Origin: Hamiltosporidium tvaerminnensis
Taxonomy: Eukaryota > Microsporidia > Dubosqiidae
DNA: 64,000 bases
Direction: 5' to 3'
Assembly (NCBI GenBank): GCA_022605425.2
Contig: JAKIMF020000011.1
Location: forward strand, 372,001-436,000
In this document: one piece after another, positions 1-10,681 of the stretch
Numbering within the stretch: the stretch's first letter is position 1
How the letters are laid out: every line of letters begins with the position of its first letter
The notes under the pieces: model-generated
The model's database searches: none
What the model was told of the DNA's origin: nothing
The model's input: only the letters and a program-made list of their open reading frames with translations
Made by a program: the position numbers and the translations under genes

Positions 1-122
1 GCAATCAATATAATAATTTTTCGATCAATATAATAATCCTTGCAATCAATATAATAATCCTTGCAATCAATATAATAATCCTTGCAATCAATATAATAAT
101 TATTTTAAAAAAATAGAAATTT
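1..122 (+). repeat. Left terminal inverted repeat of iterons
   Basis: Tandem units of the form GCAATCAATATAATAATCCT, about 20-21 bp each, with one variant unit beginning CGATCAA. About six units are visible, and the outermost is missing beyond the window start. The order of variant and standard units matches the right array read outside-in, so these are terminal repeats of one element and not a chance satellite. They probably serve as transposase binding sites (inference). Confidence 0.85.
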
Positions 123-156
123 AAAAAATAAAATTATAGATAGTACTTGAGATTTA

Positions 157-1323
157 TTATTCAAGAGTCACTTGCCCTACTTCAGACTTTTGCAAATATC
201 CTAAAATTTTACGGTAAAAAGAACTACAATGTTCTCCCGTGATCTCATTAAATTTTTCACAAATTAATATTCTCAACTGAAGCTCAGTAAGAGCACCGCC
301 TCGAATTACTTTATTTTTCCAGACTGACAATACATTCTCAATTGGATTAAGAAATGGAGAGTAAGGTGGAAGATATTTTATCATACGAAGCAATTTCCTC
401 ATCATCATTCAATACCCGATAGTGATGAATTCTCGCATTGTCCATTACAAATATTGGAGTCTAAGTTCCTTGCCGTTGACAACTTTCATTAATCTCCTTA
501 ATGTATAATTTTAAATCCTCATCATTTATGGCCCTCTCATGAATCTTATGGTATATCATACCATATTTGTTCATTGCTGCGACTACTGAAATATTTCTAC
601 TTCGAGCTGCTGTTACAGATAGGTATGCAGATTCACCTCTCATGTTACGACCTCTACTGGGGCGTGTGACTACTGCAAACCCAACTTCATCTAAAAAGAC
701 AAAGTTTTTTCATCGTTATCAACCTCCAACTCACGAAAACTAGTTGCGTAATTGGTTCTTAGCTCAATTGTCGAAAGTGTATTTCTACGCTCAGACACTA
801 ATGTTACACGCTTTAGAGTGTAATGGAACTCCCTTAGTGCGCGATCAATTGTACTAGTTGACACATCAATATTAAATGTACATTTGACCCATTCTGCCAA
901 CTCATACAGGGTTTTTGTACATTCCAAATCAACATAGGCTTGTAAGCTCTCTTTTATTTCCAAGCTTAACTTTGAGCGCCTATCACCACCTCTTTTATCG
1001 ACAAATACCAAGCCAGTTTTAAAATATCGTCTAACGATACTATTAACCGTCTGGTAATTTATTCGATACATCGAGGCAATTGCGGACATAGAATAGCCTT
1101 CTAATGTCTTTTCAATTATGCGTTCCCGATCATTAATAGAAACTTTTTGTTTCCTCAGAGTTGGAATGGTGGATAGTGAGAGATTTTCATCATGCGATCC
1201 AGATGTTTCTACAAGACACTTCAAAACATTGTCATTTTCGCACTCTATATATTCCGGTGTTTCACCTACATGAAAATCATATTTGTTCTCGTTGGTATTT
1301 TTACCTGAAAAAGAATTTGACAT
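157..1323 (-). pseudogene. Tc1/mariner-IS630 family DDE transposase, frameshifted
   Basis: Three minus-strand pieces make one transposase. The N-terminal piece (1323 to ~691, 210 codons) has a helix-turn-helix region with the Tc1-type reading SMSAIASMYRINYQTV and RGGDRRSK. The next piece (about 705-461) carries the first catalytic Asp in FVFLDEVGF. A TAG then interrupts it before FVMDNARIHH, which holds the second Asp (codon 442-440). The last piece (408-157) carries LPPYSPFLNPIEN with the Glu (codon 339-337). The Asp-to-Glu distance is 100 nt, about 33-34 residues, close to DD34E. Lesions seen are one frameshift at an A-run near 705, one in-frame TAG at 461-463 and one frameshift near 380-410. 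It is therefore inactive as it stands. A homopolymer sequencing error could explain the frameshifts but not the TAG. Confidence 0.85.
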
Positions 1324-1399
1324 GGGGGTTAATTTTATAATGAATGAATTATTTTTTAAATTTTTATTTTATAAATTTCTATTTTTTTAATTTTTTTAT

Positions 1400-2178
1400 A
1401 AATTTCTATTTTTTTAAAATAATTATTATATTGATTGCATTGTTCCATGGGAGTTTGTATGAGGAGGAGAGGTCTAAGAAATGGAGAAACTTTTTCTACA
1501 AATTTATTTGTAGTTTTTTATGCAACCAGATTGCAGACCGCAGCTGAACATGTAGGTAATTGCCATGTAAAAGCATGGAAACCTAGCCTTGCTCACTCGG
1601 GTTAGAAGACTTAGCGCCTGGGATATATAAAAATAAAAACCATTAAAAGCCGGGAAAGCTAAGTAGCAGGTTATACCTGTTGGTATGACATTGCACTGTC
1701 TAGGTGACCCCATGTAAATCTCTGAAATATATCTTAGCTAGAAGTTTACTGGGTTCAGAAAGTGTAGAGTAAGTGGGAATGCTGCAAAGTCTTGGGGGAG
1801 CCCAGGGGGGGCTTCGGCCTTCGATCACACTCCATGCAACGGACATTAACGAACTCCGGGCAACTGCCTCGCCTATTAATTAGGTTCTACACACCTGGTA
1901 GATGAAAGGCTTTGGGACGTAGGTATCGCAGGGGTTACCGATGGAGTGTTGGGGTAGCAGTTATTTATGTTAAACCTAGAACTGCGTTAATGTCATGAAA
2001 ACAAATATAACACTTGCCACTGTTTTAAAAAAGATGTGATACTTTTAAATAAAGTATTTATTCTAAAAAAAAAAAAATATTGATTGCAAGGATTATTATA
2101 TTGATTGCAAGGATTATTATATTGATCGAAAAATTATTATATTGATTGCAAGGATTATTATATTGATCGAAAAACCCT
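1400..2178 (-). repeat. Right terminal inverted repeat, interrupted
   Basis: This is the reverse complement of the left iteron array. The inner unit is at 1400-1439 and the outer units are at 2077-2175. The two parts are separated by the SINE-like insertion. Outer units alternate CGATCAA and GCAATCAA variants exactly as on the left. The right array appears one or two units shorter than the left, consistent with unit loss by slippage. Confidence 0.8.
1440..2076 (+). mobile_element. SINE-like retroposed element, copy A (5'-truncated, poly-A tailed)
   Basis: This segment is much richer in G+C than its surroundings. It is homologous to 29785-30512 and 55046-55788 on the other strand, but lacks their first ~120 nt. 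It ends with an AATAAAG signal (about 2049-2055) and an A-run at 2065-2077. It is flanked by the 12-mer ATATTGATTGCA at 1428-1439 and 2077-2088, which reads as a target-site duplication, although the target is itself a repeat. A 5' truncation, a poly-A tail and a target duplication are the hallmarks of LINE-type target-primed reverse transcription. No reverse transcriptase is encoded, so it is non-autonomous. It shares a short reading frame ending AHSG with copy C. Confidence 0.8.
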
Positions 2179-2809
2179 ATATATTAATTTTAGATATTTT
2201 GAAAAAAATTGATTATGATTGGTATCTTACCTGTCGATTATTGTTACAGGAGAGCCTGCATAAAAAAAGAGTTCTCGCGAGAAAGAAGATGGAATCTTTA
2301 CTTTTTTTACGCAAATACTTGGCGAGGGCGTATTCAAGACTTATTAAAGTTTCATGGCGAGAAACTTAAAAGTTTACTAATCATACAAGAAAAAAGACAT
2401 ACATCAATTTTACTTATATAGGTTATTCACCAATTAAGTATTAAAATATCATTTTTACATTTAATAAATAATTCTACGAAAAAAATATTTTCGCTTTTAC
2501 ATTAATATTACAGTTTTAAAACTTATTTTCAAACTTAAATTTTTCAATAAAATTTTTTTCATTTTAAGAAATTTTCTAGGTTTTATATTATAAAAGTAAT
2601 TTAATATGATTTTCTTTGTAAAATAAAAAAAAAAACCAAATTTTCAATAAAGAAATTACTTAAATAAATAGATTTGATAAAGAAAACTACATAAATAGTA
2701 AAAATTTAAATTATAATTGATTTATAATCAGAAGAATAAATACTTTAAATGCAATGCGCTTTTTAAAATTAATATAAATTGCTTTTTTACACCTTCTAAA
2801 AGTTTACAG
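2179..2809. other. AT-rich spacer, no gene recognised
   Basis: The spacer lies between the transposon and the secreted-protein gene. Short overlapping frames at 2142-2421 run out of the transposon end and have no recognisable content. I see no CCC motif immediately before the gene that follows. Confidence 0.5.
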
Positions 2810-4480
2810 ATGTTTTTTTTAAGTTTGCATTATAATTTCTTTCTAATATGTACGAATTGTTCAAACAATCAACGAAGAGAAATGTATGAAAACGTACTTG
2901 GGTATAGTCGTCATTCAAATGATAGACTTAGCATCAGACATGAAGAAATAAGAAGAAGGCAACAGTATTCCAATAATATAGATTCATATAGCCGTAATCT
3001 ATCTGGAAGAGATAATTTGAGGTTAAATTATAACAGAGGAGAAAATTATTCTAGAATAAATGGGAATGGGTCTGCTCAAAGAACCAATATTTTATTAAAT
3101 CGACGTTCTATTCATATGCAAGATAATTCACGTGACATTATAATCCCAATGACCGCTATAGATACGAATGAACATACCGATCCTGTTACACCAGAGAACA
3201 TTCGACAAATCGAATTCTTCAATTCAAATTTTACTCTAGCAGATTTACCACGACCACCCCGACAACCCCGACCATTTCCAGTTCAACATACACCATTGCC
3301 AACCGAACCATTTCCAGTCCAACAAACATCAGTACAACCATTGACATTTCGTTCAACACCGTTCGAATCAACTCCTTTGCAGATAATTCAATTTCAACCA
3401 ACACCATCATCAATTCAACAATTTTTACGCACAGACACTTCGTTACAAAACACACAGTTATATCCATTTTTATTACAAACACCACCATTACAACCGTTTT
3501 CATATGCGCAACTACCATCTCAACATTTTTTATCGCCGCATCCGCTTATTGAACCCACACCGTACCAACAATTTCCATTTATATTATTTAGCTTTCAACA
3601 AATGACATTCCATTCAACACCATTCCAGGCTATATCATCCCAACCTATTCCACCCCAACCTATTCCACCCCAACCTATTCCACCTCAGCTTATTCTACCC
3701 CAGCTTATTCTACCCCAGCCTATACTATTCCAGGTTATATCATCCCAACCTATTCCACCCCAACCTATTCCACCTCAGCTTATTCCACCCCAACCTATTC
3801 CACCTCAGCTTATCCCACCCCAACCTATCCCACCCCAGCTTATTACACTCCAGCCTATACCATTCCAGCCTATATCATCACAACCATTACGACCCCAGTC
3901 TATACCATTCCAGTCTATACCATTCCAGTCTATACAATTCCAGTCTATACCATTCCAGTCTATACCATTCCAGTCTATACCATTCCAGCCTATATCATCT
4001 CAACCATCACTATCTCAACAATTACCATTCCAGCCAATACCACCACAGCCAATACTACCGCAGCCAATGTCATCCCAACCCATATCATCTTCATCCATAT
4101 TATCATCTTTTTCTATATCATCTCCATCTATATCATCTCCATCTATATCATCTCCATCTATATCATCCCAACCTATATCATCCCAACCTATATCACCCCA
4201 GCAAATACCACCCCAGCAAATACCACCCCAGCAAATACCACCCCAGCAAATACCACCCCAGCCAATGTCATTACAAACAATACCACCGCAGCCAATGTCA
4301 TCCCAACCATTTCAAGACATGTTCAATCCAAGGATCCTCCATGAAAGCACATTCGAACAAAACACAATAAACGCACACCCACAAGGATTCACAGCAGATC
4401 GGATCGCACAAAATCCGCACATATCACGCCAGAACACAGAGAATTTCCTCGTTTCTCATGCGATCTCAAGATTTCTTTAA
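2810..4480 (+). CDS. Secreted Pro/Gln-rich pentapeptide-repeat protein
   Basis: I do not recognise the family. The open frame extends upstream to 2717 only through a TTG. The first ATG is at 2810 and gives 556 residues beginning with a signal-peptide-like stretch (MFFLSLHYNFFLICTNC, residues 1-17). An Arg/Asn/Ser-rich basic segment follows (about 18-120). A Pro/Gln/Phe-rich part leads into the repeat region (about 270-500). There, five-residue units such as PPQPI, PPQLI, FQSIP, SPSIS and PPQQI follow without a break. The C-terminal ~50 residues are non-repetitive. After the signal region the protein is almost free of Cys. The C-terminus (FTADRIAQN) and the 3' flank match the shorter gene at 31260. 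It is probably exported to the spore wall, polar tube or host interface (inference from the signal peptide and low-complexity composition). Confidence 0.75.
   Translation: MFFLSLHYNFFLICTNCSNNQRREMYENVLGYSRHSNDRLSIRHEEIRRRQQYSNNIDSYSRNLSGRDNLRLNYNRGENYSRINGNGSAQRTNILLNRRSIHMQDNSRDIIIPMTAIDTNEHTDPVTPENIRQIEFFNSNFTLADLPRPPRQPRPFPVQHTPLPTEPFPVQQTSVQPLTFRSTPFESTPLQIIQFQPTPSSIQQFLRTDTSLQNTQLYPFLLQTPPLQPFSYAQLPSQHFLSPHPLIEPTPYQQFPFILFSFQQMTFHSTPFQAISSQPIPPQPIPPQPIPPQLILPQLILPQPILFQVISSQPIPPQPIPPQLIPPQPIPPQLIPPQPIPPQLITLQPIPFQPISSQPLRPQSIPFQSIPFQSIQFQSIPFQSIPFQSIPFQPISSQPSLSQQLPFQPIPPQPILPQPMSSQPISSSSILSSFSISSPSISSPSISSPSISSQPISSQPISPQQIPPQQIPPQQIPPQQIPPQPMSLQTIPPQPMSSQPFQDMFNPRILHESTFEQNTINAHPQGFTADRIAQNPHISRQNTENFLVSHAISRFL
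3631..4310 (+). repeat. In-frame 15-bp coding minisatellite
   Basis: The DNA behind the pentapeptide region is a run of 15-bp units in homogenised blocks: CCACCCCAACCTATT types (3650-3840), CCATTCCAGTCTATA types (3900-3985), CCATCTATATCATCT types (4110-4165) and CCCCAGCAAATACCA types (4197-4260). Each block is nearly uniform inside and different from the next. This suggests repeated local expansion, with every change kept to multiples of 15 bp so the frame survives. Confidence 0.85.
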
Positions 4481-4769
4481 TTTAAATCATTTGATACCAT
4501 ATTATGAAAATTCTACTCCACTTTGATTCTACTAATAGCCATTAAAATAAAATAGTTTTATTTATTAAAATATTTAACTAAATAAAGTTTTTATATTTGA
4601 TAACCTCCATAAAAATTTATATTTTTTTTTTCAAAATTTCATTGATTTCATGGTCTAATTCTTTTTTAAAACAAAAAAAATAAGAGAGCCATAAAAACTA
4701 CTCAATTTTGCATAAGTTTTGTTTATAAATAAAACATGAAACCCACTTATTTCTTCTATCAGAGAAAGG

Positions 4770-4925
4770 ATGACCACATTAAAAAATATCTGGTTAGCAA
4801 CGAGTGCGTATAATTAGAGTGAAAATTATTGTTGCCTTTTTAATCTAATATAAACCACATAAAATCTATAGGCTAATCTTTTATAATTCCCATTTACAAT
4901 AGGATGAAAGAAAATAATAAAAAAA
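4770..4925 (+). mobile_element. Decayed 5' fragment of the SINE-like family (relic E1)
   Basis: The segment starting GATGACCACATTAAAAAATA matches 14018-14165 over about 140 nt, with shared blocks CTATAGG and TATAATTC. It also matches the 5' end of copy C (GATAACCACATAAAAAACTT, read on the minus strand from about 55778). It is highly diverged and codes for nothing. Confidence 0.55.
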
Positions 4926-6980
4926 AATTATTTGGTCCTCCTCGACACCGTTAGGTAAAAGAGAAATAGGCAAGTATATAAGCTTTTTTTTTCTAATTTC
5001 AATAGATAAACAATGAAAATCCAGAAGGAAATATTTTAAGAAGGTTTATTTAAGTATACATGTTCTAAATAAGATTAATCACTAGCATGGCAAATTTTTA
5101 CAACTAAATATTAAATTTATTTCAAAAATGTTTTCTAAAATAATAAATTTAGTTGTTCTTCAAAAAACGAGCGAAAGAAAAGTATTAAAACAACAGGTTT
5201 TAATGTGTGCTATAACTGAACTATAATTTAAAAAATGTCTAACCCACATCTACATATAGAGTTATCACATATAAGAATCCAAAAAATATTTTACACCTTT
5301 TCTTAATTCTATTGGTTCATTTTGTAGTCAAAATCAATATTTCTTTTTATCTTTTGCAGGCTTATAATGTTGTCTACTTTTTTTATTCATATGACTTGAT
5401 GAAGAAGAATGAAGTTATTATTATTAAATCACATGAAGTTATTTTAAATATGATAAAAATAAATTTGATTAAACAAAACCTAGCGGTAATAAATAATGCG
5501 CTTTCTTAACTATAGGCGCAACAGACAATTAAAAAGCAAAAAACTATAAATCAATTACTTCAAATTTTTCATATATAAAACAAAAACATTTATAAGTAGG
5601 ATGAGACTTCGAGGACTATTTGGAAAAATAAAATGCAATATTTGACACTTCACTTTTGTTCACTGTCATATTATTTATATCACAAAAATATAATATTTTT
5701 ATTTTATAGTTTAAAATTAAGAAACGGGATGCCTTGATGAATCAAACCAATAAAGACAATTCTTTTATGTATAAAATAATTCTTATTAAATTACAAAAGA
5801 AAGGAGGGCAGGAAGACAATCTCCTTGTTAGAAACTTACTTCAAACTTAGCTTCCTTCTAGAATATTACGGCAATAAAAAAGAATAAAGGCGATGAATAG
5901 TACGCCAAACTCACCTTTATCAGTGTAGAAAAAAAAGAATCGACAAAAAAGTCTAAAATTGTTTACCTTAAAAAGATATTAATCAATACGCCGCATCTCT
6001 AAAACAAATTAAAATTACAGAAATATGTAAACATTGTTTGAATTTTTACCATTATTTTATTCATTTACGTTTTAAAATATCGAAAAATAAGGCATTCTAC
6101 CCGCTCTAAGGTAAATATTTATATAAAAAGTCAATTATTTATTTAAAAAGTGGTTACAAGGGAAAATTTTAAAATTCTGTTGTAATATTATTTCTATGCC
6201 TAGAAAACACCAGGTTTATAAGAGGAAACCTTAGATATTCTCCAAAGCAGAACCATGGAAAAAGAGTGAGGTTAATCACACTGGTGTAAGTAAATTCTGA
6301 ATACATTATAATGCATAGAAAATAAACTGGGTTAGAATTTTTTGATATAATTTTATTTATTTTTAATATTTCATGAAGAAACCTATAAATATGTCATCAA
6401 GGCGGGTAGTATACATCCCAAATAGTATGATAATTTGCGGTCGCAGACAATTCAGCCGAAAAATAGAGTTCTGAAATACTAAAAGAGAAATCATACATTG
6501 CATATGTTTATAATTCACTAAAAAAATAAACTATATATGCGTTAAAGTAGTATGAAGTGCAAGCCTCTATGTTTAATACCAAGAGAGTTAACATGAGTCA
6601 TAGAGACAATGTTTTATAGAAAATTCGAAGTGCCAATGTTTTATTACCGTTGTATCCATTTAATGTAGAGTTCGAATACTCGTTCAAGATTCTTTGGTCT
6701 AAATAAATTGACACGATGAAACAATAGGATTTATTTATACGAAGAAGCTAAATTGTAAGATGAAGGGTTTGCTCTTATATTTCCAAGGTCTTTAATAAGA
6801 AATATCAAAATTTACCTCCAAAAAAAATTTTGTTCTATTCTGATGTTTATTTCATTTTTCTCTTTTTTTAAGTGTTTTGAATATCCTTTTCAGCTTTTAT
6901 TACTAATTTGCTTTATTTCCGTATATAAGTAATTACTCATTATATGGATAAACTTATAGTTACGATTCTTAATGTAAGTT
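4926..6980. other. AT-rich spacer, no gene recognised
   Basis: One short open frame (5312-5509) has no recognisable content or start context. A stretch at 6196-6290 is less AT-rich than its surroundings and contains a short frame starting MPRKHQVYKRK, but nothing supports a gene. Confidence 0.45.
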
Positions 6981-7742
6981 CTATTTAAATAATTCTGTTA
7001 AAAAACTTTGATTTTCATCTAAATAAGCGAATCTTACAAAAGAATTATCATTAGTAATTTCATATTCTTCTTTTCCTACTATTTCATTACCTCCATCGAT
7101 AATACAATCTGATTCTGCATCAGGAATTTTCTGAAGTTTAACTCTAATTTTACTAGTTATTGGAACGACTATCGATTTTATTTTGGTATCTGGTGGGCAT
7201 ACAAAGGTTATGATCATTACGTTACAATCGTTTGAAACTATAGAGCCGCCTGCAGATAAGTTGTAACCGGATGATCCTGTAGGGGTAGCAATAATAACCG
7301 AATCACATCTGATTTCACAAATAAATTTATTATCGATAAAAATTTTAAATTTATTTAGTTTTCCACACGCTTTTCTTGAAATTATAACATCATTTAAAAA
7401 ATATCCGCCATCCTTTAAAAAGAGTCGTTTTCGTTTTAAAAATTTTATTTCATTTTCATTTTTATTAATTTTTAAAACCATTTTTTCTACTTCTGATGGT
7501 TTTATAGGACACAAAAATCCTTTAAATCCGTGATTTACAGCGTAAATATTTGGAATTTCACTCATATTTAATTTTTGTAATATTTTCAAAACCGTTCCAT
7601 CTCCACCCAAAATAAAAATACCTTTTATTTCTTTTATATTTAGTTTTTCAAGAGAAAAACAACAATTCAAATTATCTTTTATAAATTGAAAAGATTTTTC
7701 GACTTCTTTTTCTTTAATCATTTGATAAAACACAAGAAACAT
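6981..7742 (-). CDS. NAD kinase (ATP-NAD kinase family)
   Basis: The enzyme phosphorylates NAD to NADP and supplies the cofactor for reductive metabolism. The 253-residue protein carries the family signatures in order: GGDGT at 46-50, the NHGxxGFL variant of the NxGxxGFL motif at 70-77, LND at 116-118 (the usual NE/ND turn), and the long ATPTGSSGYNLSAGG motif at 152-166, followed by a C-terminal beta-rich part with DGG at 216-218. It is shorter than typical eukaryotic NAD kinases, which carry an N-terminal extension, and is close to a minimal catalytic core. No targeting peptide is evident, so it is probably cytosolic. The ATG at 7742 is preferred because it lies 7 nt after a CCC motif. It has no close neighbour on either side and is monocistronic. 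The assignment to the family is firm; the paralogue type is not determined. Confidence 0.93.
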   Translation of the reverse strand: MFLVFYQMIKEKEVEKSFQFIKDNLNCCFSLEKLNIKEIKGIFILGGDGTVLKILQKLNMSEIPNIYAVNHGFKGFLCPIKPSEVEKMVLKINKNENEIKFLKRKRLFLKDGGYFLNDVIISRKACGKLNKFKIFIDNKFICEIRCDSVIIATPTGSSGYNLSAGGSIVSNDCNVMIITFVCPPDTKIKSIVVPITSKIRVKLQKIPDAESDCIIDGGNEIVGKEEYEITNDNSFVRFAYLDENQSFLTELFK

Positions 7743-7752
7743 TTTCCTAGGG
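7743..7752 (-). promoter_or_regulatory. CCC start motif of NAD kinase
   Basis: Read on the coding strand, TTCCCTAGGAAA precedes the ATG, placing CCC (7750-7752) 7 nt upstream. This matches the CCC-type motif known near microsporidian starts. Confidence 0.55.
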
Positions 7753-10675
7753 AATATTTTTAACCATTTTTGCCAGGTTTTTACGGGTTTTTTTTTACAG
7801 TTTCCTATTAATTTTACAGTTTTTTTTGTTCCAAAAATTTACAAATAAATGCATCCATCATAGAAATTAAAAACTAAAAAAGGTTTTTCTTAAATATTTC
7901 TTCGAAAAATTCAAAAACAAATTCTTATCATTATTCCCTATCAAGGAATTCGATCGATTATAAATTATTTATTTATAAAAAATGTGACAGCATATACTTC
8001 CATTCTAAAATTTTACATTTAATTTTTCACAATTTGTTTATATTCGTTTTTTAAAATATATCTTGAAAGTTAAATTGGTTCATTAAAACAAATTAGAAGA
8101 AAATAATTTAAATAAAAAATTATTTTCTTGTTTTTTATTTAAAAACTTAAAATATATATTATCTTAATATATATTTTGAATCCGTCTTTTTGTATTTATT
8201 TTTTATTAAGTCTAGATTTTTACAATATTTTATACTTAATTTTATTTCTCTTCATTTTATTTCTCTTCATTTAATTTCTCGTATTTAGATTCTATTCCTT
8301 TTCTTTTATATTCTTCATTTTCTTCTGATTATCTCAGCATATTTTTAATAAAAAAATTTATGACGAAAATGTAAAAATACATTCTTCTATTTTTGAGTAT
8401 CTCATGCTTTCTATATTAGATTTACGTTATATTTTCAGATTTTTTAGCAATAAATAATTATTTTGGTATTTCTTTCAAAAAAGTAACAAATTTAAGATGG
8501 TTTCTTGAATAGAAAAAAAAATTTTCTTATTTAATCGATTAGAAACATTAAAATTAGAAAATACATATTTTTTCGAAAGTTCAGCTTTTTAAAGCTCATA
8601 AAACTGATAAAATAATTTTAGATTTCAAAACCGCAATTCTAATTAAATTCTTATTACATTTATTAAAATATTTTTAAATCAAATTTTCGACTTAGAAATA
8701 ATTTCTGTTTATTACAAAAACTGAAATTCTTTTTGGAAAAAACGATTCCAATCGAAATTTATGTATAAACATTATAATTCAAGGAAACATGTGTTCAATT
8801 AATTGGATTAAATAACTTTAAAAGCTACGATTTAATTTGAGAAAAAATTAAACAAGTTTATAAACTGAGGTTCGAGCAACTTTTTTTTGTTTTTTTCGTG
8901 TGTGTTTTTAAAAATTTGTTGTATTAAAAAGCTTTATAACTCGAGTTATTAGAAAATTAATCTATAATACACATAAAGCTTATTTTGGAAACAGGCGGGT
9001 GTTTCTGATTTCAAACAGTTTTCCCTTAAATTTTTTAAATTATTAAAGTTAATCGTAAAGCAGAATATATATGGCAAAATAATTTTTTAAGGAAGGAAAG
9101 TATTACATGTGAAAAAACGGTAGAGATGGCAAGTAAGTATTTATAAGTTAAAATTTATAGATTATTTAAAAATTTAGATCTACGTGTTCCATTTTTCGGT
9201 GGATTAATACATCACTGTTACTATTACGTTTTATTAAATTTTTATTTAATGACCTACTTGGTTAAAATGTTTCAATCCCACTCTTATTATTTTCTTTGAC
9301 CTCCTTAACCACCATCATTTCTTCTTCTAAATCCAACTTTTTATTTATGTTTATGGTCGGATTCTTTAGTCTGGTTTCTGCATTTAAAATAGTGATTGTA
9401 CTATTTTTTGCTTAGGAAATGTTTAACACCATCTTCCATGTTAATCGCTTGTTTTAAGGGAATTATTGGTTTCGTGCATCTAGACGCTCTTAATAACACA
9501 TATGTACGCTCTTATTCAGTATTATTCGGCACTTGGTCTCAGTTCGAACTCAAGTTCTATTCGTCGAGCAAAGAAATCGTTTGATTTTCTTCTTAATGGA
9601 CATATAAATATTAAATAACGACCTTTAAAATAATCAGACAATTGAATGAACAAGACTGATAATATTTTTGAGTGATAAAGCGAGAAATATAGCAATTACA
9701 TCTATACAAAGCCTTTAATTAAAATATTTAAAAGAATAACTTTGTTTTACAGGGAGCGCTATTTAAGGTATTGTAATATCAAAGAAAAAAGCTTGAAATA
9801 CTGAGTATAATGGTTTAAAAGTTTTATATTTCAGTATTTATTCGAATAAGATTATTTTTTTCCTATGTTTTACTCTGCCTCTTTTTTGGTTAAAATTGAC
9901 ACTTAATTATTCTTTCTATATTTGTCGTGATATTTTTGGGATGACTCAGTTTGTTTACAATTTAAAGCTTGAATACATCCATAGTGATTGCCTCACAGAT
10001 CATTTCTTACTGGTTTGGATGTATAATTAAGTATGAGCGGTTATAAAATTAGCTACTCTTCAAACGAAAGCACTGAAATTTGGTTTACAAACTTCAATCG
10101 GTGTTTTTTTGTGATTTAGAACCAAATTTTAGATCAATAGAAACTTTTTTGATGTTTTTTTTCTTATTATAATAGATTTGATAGATATCTGTATTCTAGC
10201 TGGTATTAAAAGATTTTTAAAAGAACGCGCCGGAGTATTTATTATACCATTATGATATTTCCCAAAGAGATCATAACTAGATTACACATAGAAATAAAAC
10301 AGCAGTTATTAACATTTAGTATATTGTCTCTGTTTCCCATTTAGACAATCTGTAAATTTTCTGTTCCAAAATAAATTTAATATCCATTATAACTTATTTA
10401 TATTTCTCCATGTATTTGACTATTGAATATCTTACTCTAGCTTGAATTGAAATGATTTATATATTTGTAAACTACGAAAACATTCATTTTTATTTTATTT
10501 GCAACTTTTTAATAATTTTACAAAGAGTTTACACAAAACACATATTACTTGGAATATAAAACATTTATTAATCAGATTAAAACGTAATAAAAATATTTTT
10601 GAGATGATTAAAATAAAAATACAATATATTCCCGATAAAGAAAATATAAAATAATACCAAACATGAAAAAAAGAG
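7753..10675. other. AT-rich spacer, no gene recognised
   Basis: About 2.9 kb with no supported gene. A pyrimidine-rich patch at 8238-8330 has short repeats of TTTCTCTTCA. The frame at 9396-9584 and the antisense frame at 10495-10707 show no family features. Confidence 0.5.
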
Positions 10676-10681
10676 CCCATA
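10676..10681 (+). promoter_or_regulatory. CCC start motif of LRR gene 1
   Basis: GAGCCCATA lies directly before the ATG at 10682 and puts CCC 3 nt upstream. The paralogue at 24209 has GTGCCC directly before its ATG, so the motif is kept although the surrounding DNA and the N-terminal coding sequence have diverged. Confidence 0.55.

Larger units (their letters stand above)
1..2178 (-). mobile_element. Tc1/mariner-IS630 type DNA transposon, degenerate, with nested insertion
   Basis: A broken DDE transposase read on the minus strand lies between inverted arrays of a ~20-bp iteron. The left array is cut by the window edge, because its first unit matches the second unit of the right array. The innermost 40 nt of the two arrays (83-122 and 1400-1439) are perfect reverse complements. 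The right array is split by a separate retroposed element at 1440-2076. The outer right end is near 2175-2178, next to a TATA stretch that could hold the TA target site used by this superfamily. The element is non-autonomous now because the transposase is disrupted. Confidence 0.85.

Noticed and set aside
1-122. CRISPR-like array of short repeats
   Set aside because: Units are head-to-tail with no unique spacers and are mirrored at the other end of a transposon.
3231-3518. 95-codon antisense frame in the secreted-protein gene
   Set aside because: It is a shadow of a biased coding sequence, with Met/Val composition expected from antisense of Thr/Pro/Gln codons.
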